Source: a virus. From it: a stretch of DNA of 34,492 bases. Location: the IMG/VR virus record IMGVR_UViG_3300029448_000177, positions 1-34,492 of that record; one strand, 5' to 3'. The notes below the pieces were generated by a model. The model did no database searches. It was not told where the DNA came from and saw only the letters and a list, made by a program, of their open reading frames with translations. The position numbers and the translations under genes were made by a program. This document shows positions 25,408 through 32,498 of the stretch, piece by piece; position 1 is the stretch's first letter, and each line of letters starts with the position of its first letter.

Positions 25408-25494
25408 ATGATAGAATTATTATTTTCTTTTATTATTAGTTTTATGTTTGGATTTACAATGTTTTGGTTTTTATCAGAAGATATGTTTAATTGA
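25408..25494 (+). CDS. Micro membrane protein
   Basis: 28 residues, almost entirely one hydrophobic segment (LLFSFIISFMFGFTMFWFL) with an acidic end. It starts 5 bases after the previous micro-ORF and stops 1 base before the tRNA on the other strand. No good ribosome binding site is visible. It may be a small membrane protein paired with the previous one, or a chance frame. Confidence 0.3.
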   Translation: MIELLFSFIISFMFGFTMFWFLSEDMFN

Positions 25495-25495
25495 T

Positions 25496-25570
25496 TGGCG
25501 AGCGTGACAGGAATCGAACCCGTATCTTCGGCTTAGAAGGCCAAAATGCTATCCATTACACCACACGCTC
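25496..25570 (-). tRNA. tRNA-Arg (anticodon UCU)
   Basis: Read on the minus strand, the 75 bases fold into a full cloverleaf. Acceptor GAGCGTG pairs with CACGCTC, the D-arm is GTGT with loop AATGGATA, anticodon stem TTGGC pairs with GCCGA around loop CTTCTAA (anticodon TCT), the variable loop has 4 bases, T-arm ACGGG pairs with CCCGT around TTCGAAT, discriminator G and an encoded CCA. It decodes AGA, the dominant Arg codon in this virus. The AATGGATA D-loop resembles archaeal and eukaryotic tRNA-Arg. It lies at the point where the two gene arrays converge. Confidence 0.95.
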
Positions 25571-25617
25571 AATAAAAAATGAAGAAAACTATTAACTTGG
25601 TTTTGCGAAAAAAAATC

Positions 25618-25660
25618 CATAAAAAAAGGGGATAGGCTGACCCGAAGGCCAACCTACCCC
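25618..25660 (-). terminator. Hairpin terminator with UUCG loop
   Basis: On the minus strand, GGGGTAGG-TTGGCC pairs (one bulged T, some G-T pairs) with GGTCAG-CCTATCCCC around a TTCG loop closed by C-G, followed by seven T. This is a textbook intrinsic-type terminator, 10 bases after the zinc-ribbon stop codon, and would end the leftward replication operon. It may also slow rightward transcripts, since TTTAATTTTATT follows on the other side. Whether the tRNA beyond it has its own promoter is unclear. Confidence 0.8.
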
Positions 25661-25669
25661 AATTTAATT

Positions 25670-25813
25670 TTATTGTGTTTTTACGCTCCAAATAGCGAAA
25701 CACTCCCTACATTCCCATAATTTAACTTGGTCGCTAGAACCAACATAAAACCCTAATATACGCTTCGCAAGGGTTTCTTTACCGCAACGCTTACAAGTTT
25801 GTTTTAAACTCAT
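25670..25813 (-). CDS. Small zinc-ribbon protein
   Basis: 47 residues with two CxxC knuckles: C7/C10 (CKRC) and C35/C38 (CREC). They are separated by a short strand-rich part with FYVGSSDQVKLWE, a typical zinc ribbon. The start ATG overlaps the previous stop codon (ATGA). It is the last gene of the leftward operon before the terminator. Such mini-ribbons may bind nucleic acid or a polymerase subunit; the role is unknown. Confidence 0.65.
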   Translation of the reverse strand: MSLKQTCKRCGKETLAKRILGFYVGSSDQVKLWECRECFAIWSVKTQ

Positions 25814-25965
25814 TTTCGCTCGCCTTCTTTGTCATCCCCAAGCAATCGCTTAATGTAATCATCAACGCTTTGTTCGGTGATATTAGAACCACCGAATGCT
25901 GCGAAGAATAACAATGAAACGATTATTAAGAAAACAAATAGGCCAAACCATTCTGCTGTGGACAT
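25810..25965 (-). CDS. Small single-pass membrane protein
   Basis: 51 residues. A hydrophobic segment at about residues 5-25 (EWFGLFVFLIIVSLLFFAAF) is followed by a charged tail (SVDDYIKRLLGDDKEGERK). The ATG overlaps the exonuclease stop codon as TAATG, and GAGTTGATT lies 5 bases upstream, a variant of the usual signal. The family is not recognised. The topology of short N-terminus, one helix and cytosolic amphipathic tail is like small phage membrane regulators. Confidence 0.6.
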   Translation of the reverse strand: MSTAEWFGLFVFLIIVSLLFFAAFGGSNITEQSVDDYIKRLLGDDKEGERK

Positions 25966-26564
25966 TACCAATCAACTCCTAAATCTATAAATTCTTCCTT
26001 TTCAATAGAGAATGCTTTTACAATACCATTCTCTTTTCCATATCCCCACAAATCATATACTAATTGTGTGTCTTTCATACAATACTCTACTACTTCGTCA
26101 TACCTTCCCATTTTCCATAACTTAGGTGCATCTGCACTATCCATGAGTTTCGCATCATCCATAGTGCATTTAACTAAGTTCTTTAATTGAAATCTTTCAC
26201 CGTGTCCTTTGAGTAAATCTTTGCTAGTATCAATGTATTGTTCATCATTCAAATACTTATGAATACAATAAATATCCATTGAATCTCTAAGAATAGGCAA
26301 ATCAAACGCTACGATGTTATGACCGAGTAATTGGCCTCCCTTTTGAAAGTGGTCGTCTAAATCATATTTAAGTTCTTGTAGAGACTTAACTACATGACCG
26401 CTTTTTGCGAAGGTATCTACTGGTTCATCAACATAAACGGTTCCTGTATTTCCATCCCAAGTAGCAACAGTTGATACTTGAAACATATGAGTATTGGCAA
26501 AACCGCCAATCTCATGTGACATGTTTTTAGTCTCAATATCTAATGCTAATACCGACATAAACAT
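25965..26564 (-). CDS. DEDDy 3'-5' exonuclease
   Basis: 199 residues from ATG 26564, which overlaps the previous stop codon (TGATG); GTG 26567 and ATG 26558 are alternatives. The RNase H-like exonuclease motifs are clear: Exo I LALDIE (D9, E11), Exo II GHNIVAFDLP (N83, D88), Exo III YCMKD (Y161, D165). It removes nucleotides from 3' ends of DNA, like the proofreading domain of family B polymerases or DnaQ relatives. A stand-alone proofreading enzyme next to replication genes may complement the split polymerase, whose N-terminal part lies outside the window. The end overlaps the small membrane gene by one base. Confidence 0.85.
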   Translation of the reverse strand: MFMSVLALDIETKNMSHEIGGFANTHMFQVSTVATWDGNTGTVYVDEPVDTFAKSGHVVKSLQELKYDLDDHFQKGGQLLGHNIVAFDLPILRDSMDIYCIHKYLNDEQYIDTSKDLLKGHGERFQLKNLVKCTMDDAKLMDSADAPKLWKMGRYDEVVEYCMKDTQLVYDLWGYGKENGIVKAFSIEKEEFIDLGVDW

Positions 26565-26785
26565 CACGAACCGTTAGACCAAAGTTTTGAAATCTTTGCA
26601 CTTTCTTCATCAACGGGTTCTTCTCCGCCGATTCTTCGGCTCAAAAAGGCGACAATGTTTGTGTTTGCTACTGATAGCATACTTGTGCATTCCCAACCTT
26701 CATCACCGTAAGTATCTAAGGTTTCAATTATTACTTTAGGCCCTTTCGTTATGTCAAAGACGACATATGTATTTTCGTATTTCAT
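26564..26785 (-). CDS. DUF4177-like small protein
   Basis: 73 residues. The pattern ETLDTYGDEGWECTSMLSV, then a hydrophobic strand IVAFLSRR, matches the DUF4177 signature (leader strand, helix with GxEGWE, final strand). The function of that family is unknown. The ATG overlaps the helicase stop codon (ATGA), with AGGAAGTGA upstream. It is co-transcribed with helicase and exonuclease. Confidence 0.6.
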   Translation of the reverse strand: MKYENTYVVFDITKGPKVIIETLDTYGDEGWECTSMLSVANTNIVAFLSRRIGGEEPVDEESAKISKLWSNGS

Positions 26786-28356
26786 TTTTTCACTTCCTTT
26801 AGTTTAATGTAATTTGATTTACTTATCTTTGTATGTTCGAAATTTTGTTGGACTTTATCCTTAAAAATTAAGTTGGTTTGAGAGTTTGACTTCTTTATTA
26901 CTTTACACATTTGAGCAATATACAACTTTCGATTAACCCAACCATCTTCTGTCTTTTTCGCCATCTCTTCGTATTTCTCTTTAAATGGCTTTGTATTGAA
27001 AACTGGAGAAGTCATTCGCTTCTCCTTTAGGCTCCGTTCAAGCCATTCTACCAGTGACATATAACATTGTCGGGTGATAGCCCCTGCCTGTCTAACATTT
27101 TGCCCCGTAACTTCAAACCTCTTTGATTTATCTTTAATGTAAGGTGCTTGAGCAACTGCACACAATACTGCTAATTTAGAAGTAGTGATATACAATCTGT
27201 TAATAAACAAGTTTGCTACCTCTCTTACAAACAATCCACAATCGTTAATATAGCCAACCATGTTCTCATATTCTAAATCTAAATAGTTATTTGCTGACTC
27301 GGTATAAGTCATCATGTTACATTTAGTTTCAATCTCTGATTTACCATCTTTCTTTTTTTCTTCATATCTCTCTAATACCAAATCATACATTTTAATAAAC
27401 TCATCCGAAAACTTATCCATTGGGCCTTGTCTATCCTTAAACTTACCAAACTTACCAATCTTTTTCTTTCGTATATTATGTTGAACTGCTTCAGGAACTT
27501 CTCGAATATAACAAAGCATTCTTTGAAGTAGTCCTGTTTCTGTCATAATTCTGTTTAGTTCAGTTGGAGGATAAGTCATAGCCAATACAGAACGCTCTCC
27601 AAATGTCTCAACAATATCTCCTTCTTTCAATTGCTTCTTCATTACCCAAGAATCACCGTGTAGTGTATTTAACATAGTATTTAGAAATACAACCATATCT
27701 ACTTGATGAGAATTAGGGCTAAAAATACCAGACCTTTCAAACTCATCCCAATGGGCTAAACCACTTCCTTCTAAAGCACCATTCATTTTAACTGAAATCT
27801 TATGCCCAGTCATACGAGAGTTTCCGTTATCATCAGTTTCCATTTCATCTTGTATTGCATAATGCCCAACAAGTGCGGCTGATGTTGCTACTTGAACAGA
27901 AAATACATCAAACTTCTTTCTTGCATAGTGCAATATAGGATTACCGTCAGCGTCTTTTTCAATGTTACCATTTTCGTCTTTTACAGGAACTTCTACATTC
28001 ATATTGAAAGGATGCTTTTGTTTTGCATTTATCTTTTCAAATACACTTCTTGCGATAGGCTGAACAAAATTAGATAATGTAGTCTTACCAGTTCCAGATG
28101 TTTGAATATGTAGAAAATGTATTCTACTATCTTCATATTCCTCTTCATAAGGAATTGCTATGAAATCTTTACAGACTTGCCCAAGTATTGTAAAGAAACT
28201 AATTACAGCAGGAGTTTCATTATAGTGCGATATGTTCATCGCTGACTTTTGAAACTGCCGAACAACAGCCGGAAGGCTTTGTTGAAAAACAGCATTTGCT
28301 TGTTTGTAATCCTCAAAGATTTCATTTTCATATTCTTCATCATATTCATCATTCAT
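26782..28356 (-). CDS. P-loop ATPase, probable replicative helicase
   Basis: 524 residues. Walker A is SGTGKT (87-92, K91). A Walker B-like HWDEFE contains D204-E205 in GLAHWDEFERSGIF. A region around 255-285 (RSVLAMTYPPTELNRI, TGLLQRMLCYIRE) resembles sensor regions of DUF3987-type and other plasmid/phage helicases. The first 20 residues are acidic. Position between the primase/XPF genes and exonuclease supports a replicative helicase that unwinds DNA ahead of the polymerase. It is not a clear MCM or DnaB by eye. The start overlaps the nuclease gene by 4 bases (ATGA). Confidence 0.7.
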   Translation of the reverse strand: MNDEYDEEYENEIFEDYKQANAVFQQSLPAVVRQFQKSAMNISHYNETPAVISFFTILGQVCKDFIAIPYEEEYEDSRIHFLHIQTSGTGKTTLSNFVQPIARSVFEKINAKQKHPFNMNVEVPVKDENGNIEKDADGNPILHYARKKFDVFSVQVATSAALVGHYAIQDEMETDDNGNSRMTGHKISVKMNGALEGSGLAHWDEFERSGIFSPNSHQVDMVVFLNTMLNTLHGDSWVMKKQLKEGDIVETFGERSVLAMTYPPTELNRIMTETGLLQRMLCYIREVPEAVQHNIRKKKIGKFGKFKDRQGPMDKFSDEFIKMYDLVLERYEEKKKDGKSEIETKCNMMTYTESANNYLDLEYENMVGYINDCGLFVREVANLFINRLYITTSKLAVLCAVAQAPYIKDKSKRFEVTGQNVRQAGAITRQCYMSLVEWLERSLKEKRMTSPVFNTKPFKEKYEEMAKKTEDGWVNRKLYIAQMCKVIKKSNSQTNLIFKDKVQQNFEHTKISKSNYIKLKEVKK

Positions 28357-29048
28357 ATTTTCACCTTCTTTTCTGAGTTTAAAGTATTTAGAATGCGAGA
28401 GGCTAATACTAAGCCAATGCCTTCAAGGAACTGTAATTCCTCTTCTGTTTGTTCTCCTATTTCCATTACGGAACCATACTCTTTAATCAAGAGTTTGGCT
28501 TTCTTTATTGATACACCTTTAATACTTGTGAGAACATCAAGTCTTAAATCATCCGTAGTAACTCTTTTGAATACTTCGGGTCTTATTACATCTCTTTGTA
28601 TCGGTTTCATTTTACATATTGCTGTAATAATTAGAGATGCTTCTTCTTCGGTCGGAACCCAAAAAGCCTTTACATCAGTATCTAATGTAATTCTTCCTAT
28701 TGCACCCAAAAACTTGTTGTTTAACATAATACTTCTTGCGGGTTCTTGTATGTTGGCCTTTGAATACTTCTTGGTATTGAAGATGGCTTCTTCAATAGTG
28801 CCATAGATAATAACTACATTTGTTTTGTAGTGCCTATCCATGTTGTCTATTTGAGTCCAAAGCCTTTTACTTATTACTGAACCTAAGAAGTCAGTTGTTG
28901 ATTTTGCTTCAAAACAAACATCATCAAATACATAATCTCCTATTTCAAGCCACTTCTTTTCTGTTTGAATATTAAGGGCCTTCGCTTTACTCTCTACCAG
29001 TTTCACCAGTTTCGAGCCTTCTTTTTCTCTACTGTCTATAATTAACAT
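28353..29048 (-). CDS. XPF/ERCC4-family structure-specific endonuclease
   Basis: 231 residues. The ERCC4 nuclease core is visible: IIDSREKEGSKL (D5, R7, E8), GDY (37-39), CFEAKSTTDF (E47, K49, D53; the usual ERK is EAK). The C-terminal 60 residues form a tandem helix-hairpin-helix (LTSIKGVSIKKAKLLIKEYG and FLEGIGLVLASRIL), the DNA-binding part. This domain order, nuclease then HhH2 without a helicase, is that of short archaeal XPF. It cuts branched or flap DNA, so it likely processes replication or recombination intermediates. No PIP box is seen. The family is characteristic of archaea and eukaryotes. Confidence 0.88.
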   Translation of the reverse strand: MLIIDSREKEGSKLVKLVESKAKALNIQTEKKWLEIGDYVFDDVCFEAKSTTDFLGSVISKRLWTQIDNMDRHYKTNVVIIYGTIEEAIFNTKKYSKANIQEPARSIMLNNKFLGAIGRITLDTDVKAFWVPTEEEASLIITAICKMKPIQRDVIRPEVFKRVTTDDLRLDVLTSIKGVSIKKAKLLIKEYGSVMEIGEQTEEELQFLEGIGLVLASRILNTLNSEKKVKI

Positions 29049-29049
29049 A

Positions 29050-30102
29050 TTAGTCCTCCTTATCTAAAAAGGTCGGGTATCGCCAACACTTCCCCACGCA
29101 ATACCCATCGGGGATTAGCACAGTTTTACAATGTGGTGTTTTATAACTACCAAACACTGTAAATCGTGCATGTTTTCTTGTTTCATATTCATTCCAGTCT
29201 AGCCATATTCCTTCATTCTTTTCTACTAAGTCTTTTATTTCTGATACTATTACATCTAATACTTGTTGCTTTTGTTCTGTTGTTGTTAGTTTTCTTCTTT
29301 GTGTTAATAAATCTCTATACCAAGAAACAAGGTATGCTCTTGCCATATGAGAAGGATTCTCTACCATGATAGCATTATGCAAACAGGGCAGTATTGGTAA
29401 TTTTCCAGTATATTGAGGCACTGAAACCTCGCCTTCAACCTCTTCAATAGGGGGCGCATCGGGAAACTTGACCCTCTTTTTGCCACCCTTTCGGAAAGGA
29501 ATAAGGCGCATACTTGATGCTAAAGAAAGAATGTGGCTTATGTCTTTTGAAAGGTCTTCTTCGAGCAAAGGTATGCAATAGTAAGGATTACCGTTACTAT
29601 CAGCCGAAGCCATATTTACAGTATTTGGCACTCTTCTTAGCCGAGTCTTTTGTCCGACCCTATCATCAAGAGTGATGTCATTACCTACCTTTGAAATCAA
29701 ATATGATTTTATCTCTCTAAAGAAATACTGAATACTTCTCATTTCTTCTACTATTTCTCCAAAGATAAACATATGAAAACCACGACCTGAAAAAAATAAT
29801 GTATATTCAAATTCTTGTTCTAAAACCAATTCCATTATTACTTTAACATCTCTAAAGGCTTTTTCAATTCTTTCTCCGTGTGCATCAAAATCAAGAAATA
29901 TTCTATCTAATACTACTGATGAATCTATCTTTGCCGTTTCCGAAAAATGCTCAAAGTCATATACTGTTGTATATACATTAGTTCTATTATTTTGAACATT
30001 AACAAAGTCAGCATATTCATCTCTCGTCAAGACTACTCTTCTTTTCATTTGTGGTGCGTTCTTTATGTGGCTCCCCGCCCATACTTCTCTCGGATATTTC
30101 AT
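29050..30102 (-). CDS. Fused archaeo-eukaryotic primase (PriS-PriL-like)
   Basis: 350 residues. The catalytic part has IFLDFDAH (D71, D73), SGRGFH (105-110), LDDR (about 145-148) and RLRRVPNTVN (155-164), the AEP primase motifs. The C-terminal part has LPCLHNAI with C240, HMARAYLVSWY, and TPHCKTV, GYCVGKCW with C325, C335 and C339: four cysteines in the arrangement of the PriL 4Fe-4S domain. Both primase subunits are therefore in one chain. Start choice: ATG 30102 has AAGGGGA at suitable spacing; ATG 30108 lies almost on the motif. It makes primers for the viral polymerase. The coding region overlaps the preceding gene by 86 bases. Confidence 0.85.
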   Translation of the reverse strand: MKYPREVWAGSHIKNAPQMKRRVVLTRDEYADFVNVQNNRTNVYTTVYDFEHFSETAKIDSSVVLDRIFLDFDAHGERIEKAFRDVKVIMELVLEQEFEYTLFFSGRGFHMFIFGEIVEEMRSIQYFFREIKSYLISKVGNDITLDDRVGQKTRLRRVPNTVNMASADSNGNPYYCIPLLEEDLSKDISHILSLASSMRLIPFRKGGKKRVKFPDAPPIEEVEGEVSVPQYTGKLPILPCLHNAIMVENPSHMARAYLVSWYRDLLTQRRKLTTTEQKQQVLDVIVSEIKDLVEKNEGIWLDWNEYETRKHARFTVFGSYKTPHCKTVLIPDGYCVGKCWRYPTFLDKED

Positions 30103-30391
30103 TTTCATTCCCCTTAAAATCTACTGTTGCTGTATTTAACATACTTCTAATTACTCCGGCTATTTCACCAGAGAGTTTTATTTTAATTGCATCTCGCATG
30201 ACATCTTCAAAAGTATGTCCTACAAAACCTTCATTTATTTTTGTTTCTCTTATTAATTCAAACCTTTCACTTAGTTTAGACTCACTATAAATATCATTAC
30301 AAAGACTATCTATTGTCTTTTTAAGATTTGATATTTCAGTAAAAGTCCAAGCCTTTGCTAAAACTTTCAATTTAATTATTTCATCATTCAT
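30017..30391 (-). CDS. Replication-operon protein, unknown
   Basis: 124 residues. The N-terminal 90 residues are helical (IIKLKVLAKAWTFTEISNLK, then FEDVMRDAIKIKLSGEIAGV), and the last 35 are polar and probably disordered. The 3' end reads 86 bases into the primase gene in another frame, an unusually long overlap that constrains both. GAGGCGAT 8 bases before the ATG is a one-mismatch ribosome binding site. No family is recognised; linkage to the primase suggests an accessory replication role. Confidence 0.55.
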   Translation of the reverse strand: MNDEIIKLKVLAKAWTFTEISNLKKTIDSLCNDIYSESKLSERFELIRETKINEGFVGHTFEDVMRDAIKIKLSGEIAGVIRSMLNTATVDFKGNENEISERSMGGEPHKERTTNEKKSSLDER

Positions 30392-30512
30392 ATTTTATCG
30401 CCTCAAATCTATCCAGCAGGGCTTCTGCATATCCCTTAATATCATCATCATGTTTGCCAAGATGTAGTAAAATTGTTATTGCGTCTTGAGCAATTTTATG
30501 TATATTATCCAT
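30384..30512 (-). CDS. Short helical protein, unknown
   Basis: 42 residues, ATG 30512 after GTGTGATT, ending 8 bases inside the next gene. Two amphipathic helices are predicted (HKIAQDAITILLHLGKHDDD and YAEALLDRFEAIKYE). It lies between the Cas4-like nuclease and the 124-residue protein and shares its ribosome binding site region with the latter. No family is recognised. Confidence 0.5.
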   Translation of the reverse strand: MDNIHKIAQDAITILLHLGKHDDDIKGYAEALLDRFEAIKYE

Positions 30513-30516
30513 TTAA

Positions 30517-31422
30517 TCACACCCATGTATCTTCTTGTGCCGCATCACATATTCCAAAGAAACTACAAAAAGAACAAGTCTTGTAGAAAAACTTTGTCGG
30601 GAATTGCTTACGCTCATATGCCCAAATCAACTTTGCTATATTATTCATAACAGAAGTCATTGAACGAGTCTTTACAGGTTGAGCAAAGACATAGTTTGAA
30701 ACAGGATAATACCAACCCCAATGTGTAACAGGAACATTAGGTTGTAATCCATTCTTAATCAATACTTCATCTTCCGCATTTTCAATAAGCAACTGATAGA
30801 ATGCCATTTCTTTTCGCATCATTGTTCCTTTATAATCTTTCCACGGCCCTGTTTTAAACTCAAAAGGAACATATCCTCCATTTTCCATAAATATTCGGTC
30901 AATGATTCCTTGAATGTGAATCTTGTAATCTCTCTTTAAAGGGAATTTAGGATTAGTGTCTTTTGCTATTGTTATTTCAGCATCAAACTTTCCTTCATTA
31001 CATACAGGTAAGTATTCTTCTGTCTTATTTTCTGCCCTCGATTCTAAGTAGCGGTTTGTTTCAAACGATGCTATGTTCAAAGAAATATCATAGTATTCAT
31101 CAATGGGCGTCATTTCTGTAATGTATTCTCCGACTTCATCGGGAGTCATTGATTCTGCCTTCTTGATGTCAAAGTCATTAAAAAAGTCCTCTCTATGATT
31201 ATGTAGAACCGTTCCTTTACGCATAGCCTCCGTTTGGTCTTGAGGTAATCTTTGAATGTATGAAAAGTCATACTTTTTATTGCACCAATCAAAACTCCCA
31301 AGAGAAGACTTAGTTATTTTCAGTATTGGCATCGAAGGGTCATCATAATTCTCCGGTTTCCAGTCATAGGTATATTCGCTCATAGCAGAAATTACTGCAT
31401 TATATTTTTCATCTTCTTCCAT
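30517..31422 (-). CDS. Cas4/RecB-like PD-(D/E)XK nuclease with Fe-S cysteines
   Basis: 301 residues. The nuclease motifs are GTVLHNHRE (H74), IIDRIF (D175), FEFKTG (E188, K190) and FYQLL (Q210). Four cysteines, C47 in the first helix and C283, C286, C292 (CSFCSFFGIC), would hold a 4Fe-4S cluster as in Cas4 and AddB. Such enzymes act as 5'-3' exonucleases that prepare DNA ends. No CRISPR array or other cas genes are in the window, so a role in viral recombination or genome processing is more likely. It starts 1 base after the polymerase C-terminal gene, with GAGGA upstream. Confidence 0.85.
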   Translation of the reverse strand: MEEDEKYNAVISAMSEYTYDWKPENYDDPSMPILKITKSSLGSFDWCNKKYDFSYIQRLPQDQTEAMRKGTVLHNHREDFFNDFDIKKAESMTPDEVGEYITEMTPIDEYYDISLNIASFETNRYLESRAENKTEEYLPVCNEGKFDAEITIAKDTNPKFPLKRDYKIHIQGIIDRIFMENGGYVPFEFKTGPWKDYKGTMMRKEMAFYQLLIENAEDEVLIKNGLQPNVPVTHWGWYYPVSNYVFAQPVKTRSMTSVMNNIAKLIWAYERKQFPTKFFYKTCSFCSFFGICDAAQEDTWV

Positions 31423-31423
31423 T

Positions 31424-32308
31424 TTAAAACCAATCCTCTAATTTTGTTTGTAATTTTCCTGTTCTTATACTTGATAAATCCCAATTCATCGCTCGATAAA
31501 TCGGCTCGGCCTTTTTCAAGACCTGTTGTGCGTAGTGTTCCCAATCCGGCTCATAATTATCAAAGTCTTCATAGGTTGTGCCGGACATATATTCCACCAC
31601 CTTTTCTTCCTTAGTCAATGGGTTTATGAATGTATCGTTATGCTTAACTTTCATAAATAAATACGAATCATCAAACTCCATGTTATGTTTTTGTTTAGCG
31701 TAAAGAACACCGGCAATACCTGAACCTACGCTTGGTCTTTTATTTTGTAATGTAACAAATTGACTTGTATCTGTTCCACACTTCAAACACCATTTAATAT
31801 CTAAACATTCATGCAATCCATACTTAGAATTACATTCATTACACTTTACTGTAAATCTGTCACTCTTCAATCTACTTCTTTTGATTAGGGAAGATACGGG
31901 TATCTCTCCTTTCAATACAGAAGTATATAGGTTGAATAACCTAATGTTTATCTTTTCCAACGGCTCTTGATTCACCCATTGTTTAAGTGCGCTTGTTTGA
32001 ATCTCTTTAGCAAAAGGAGTTTCACTCACTCTTTTGGCTGTAAATCCAGTCATTGTGAACTTAGGTTCTTTTAACCATTCTCCATCATCCCAAGTAATCA
32101 TACCAGCATTTCTATTCTTTGTTGTTCCAACACCTAATGCGGAGTAATACTTTTCAAACTCTAATACAACAGGGTGCTGTTCAAGACCCATTACATTAGG
32201 AAAATGTTCTCTTACTGATGCTTCAATCTCTTTAATAGATTCTTGCGCTTCTTCAACAGAATCTATTTGAACATAGATTGAATCAGTATGTCCATATACT
32301 ACTTTCAT
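31424..32308 (-). CDS. Family B DNA polymerase, C-terminal part (motif C, thumb, PIP box)
   Basis: 294 residues from ATG 32308 (a TTG at 32323 is possible). It begins right at motif C, YGHTDS (5-10), where the usual first Asp of DTD is His; D9 is kept. It continues with VVLEFEKYY (48-55) and FTAKRVSETPFAKEIQ (89-104), the palm-to-thumb motif. A four-cysteine finger (C156, C159, C174, C177) is inserted in the thumb. The last eight residues, QTKLEDWF, fit the PIP box consensus for PCNA binding. It needs the upstream polymerase part (33915-34492) to be complete. The start overlaps the previous gene as ATGA. Confidence 0.9.
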   Translation of the reverse strand: MKVVYGHTDSIYVQIDSVEEAQESIKEIEASVREHFPNVMGLEQHPVVLEFEKYYSALGVGTTKNRNAGMITWDDGEWLKEPKFTMTGFTAKRVSETPFAKEIQTSALKQWVNQEPLEKINIRLFNLYTSVLKGEIPVSSLIKRSRLKSDRFTVKCNECNSKYGLHECLDIKWCLKCGTDTSQFVTLQNKRPSVGSGIAGVLYAKQKHNMEFDDSYLFMKVKHNDTFINPLTKEEKVVEYMSGTTYEDFDNYEPDWEHYAQQVLKKAEPIYRAMNWDLSSIRTGKLQTKLEDWF

Positions 32309-32493
32309 TTTACTTTCTCCCAAACATTTTCTTTTTTTGGTTTAGGCTTTGGGTTTTCCCCAACATCTAATTCCAGAATCATTTTTACTCCCTTGAAAAA
32401 ATCTCCCAAGTCTCTAATTACAATTCTATAAATAAAACCTAATAACATAGTAAAGGGATTATAAATCTTAAAATTCCAATCCTTTTCCTCCAT
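32305..32493 (-). CDS. Small protein in polymerase insertion, unknown
   Basis: 62 residues from ATG 32493, which has GGGGTGA 5 bases upstream; an earlier in-frame GTG at 32502 fits less well. It carries an amphipathic or membrane-associated segment (FTMLLGFIYRIVIRDLGDFF) and a basic Pro/Lys-rich end (NPKPKPKKENVWEKVK). The stop codon overlaps the polymerase C-part start. No family is recognised. It could help the two polymerase parts associate, but that is a guess from position. Confidence 0.5.
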   Translation of the reverse strand: MEEKDWNFKIYNPFTMLLGFIYRIVIRDLGDFFKGVKMILELDVGENPKPKPKKENVWEKVK

Positions 32494-32498
32494 TAGTT

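Noticed and set aside
28249-28806. 185-codon plus-strand frame across the helicase/XPF border
   Set aside because: It lies antisense to two genes with clear catalytic motifs, has low-complexity hydrophobic start and no ribosome binding site.
30517-31422. Cas4-like nuclease as a sign of a CRISPR-Cas locus
   Set aside because: No spaced direct repeats and no cas1, cas2 or effector genes are in the window; the neighbours are replication genes.
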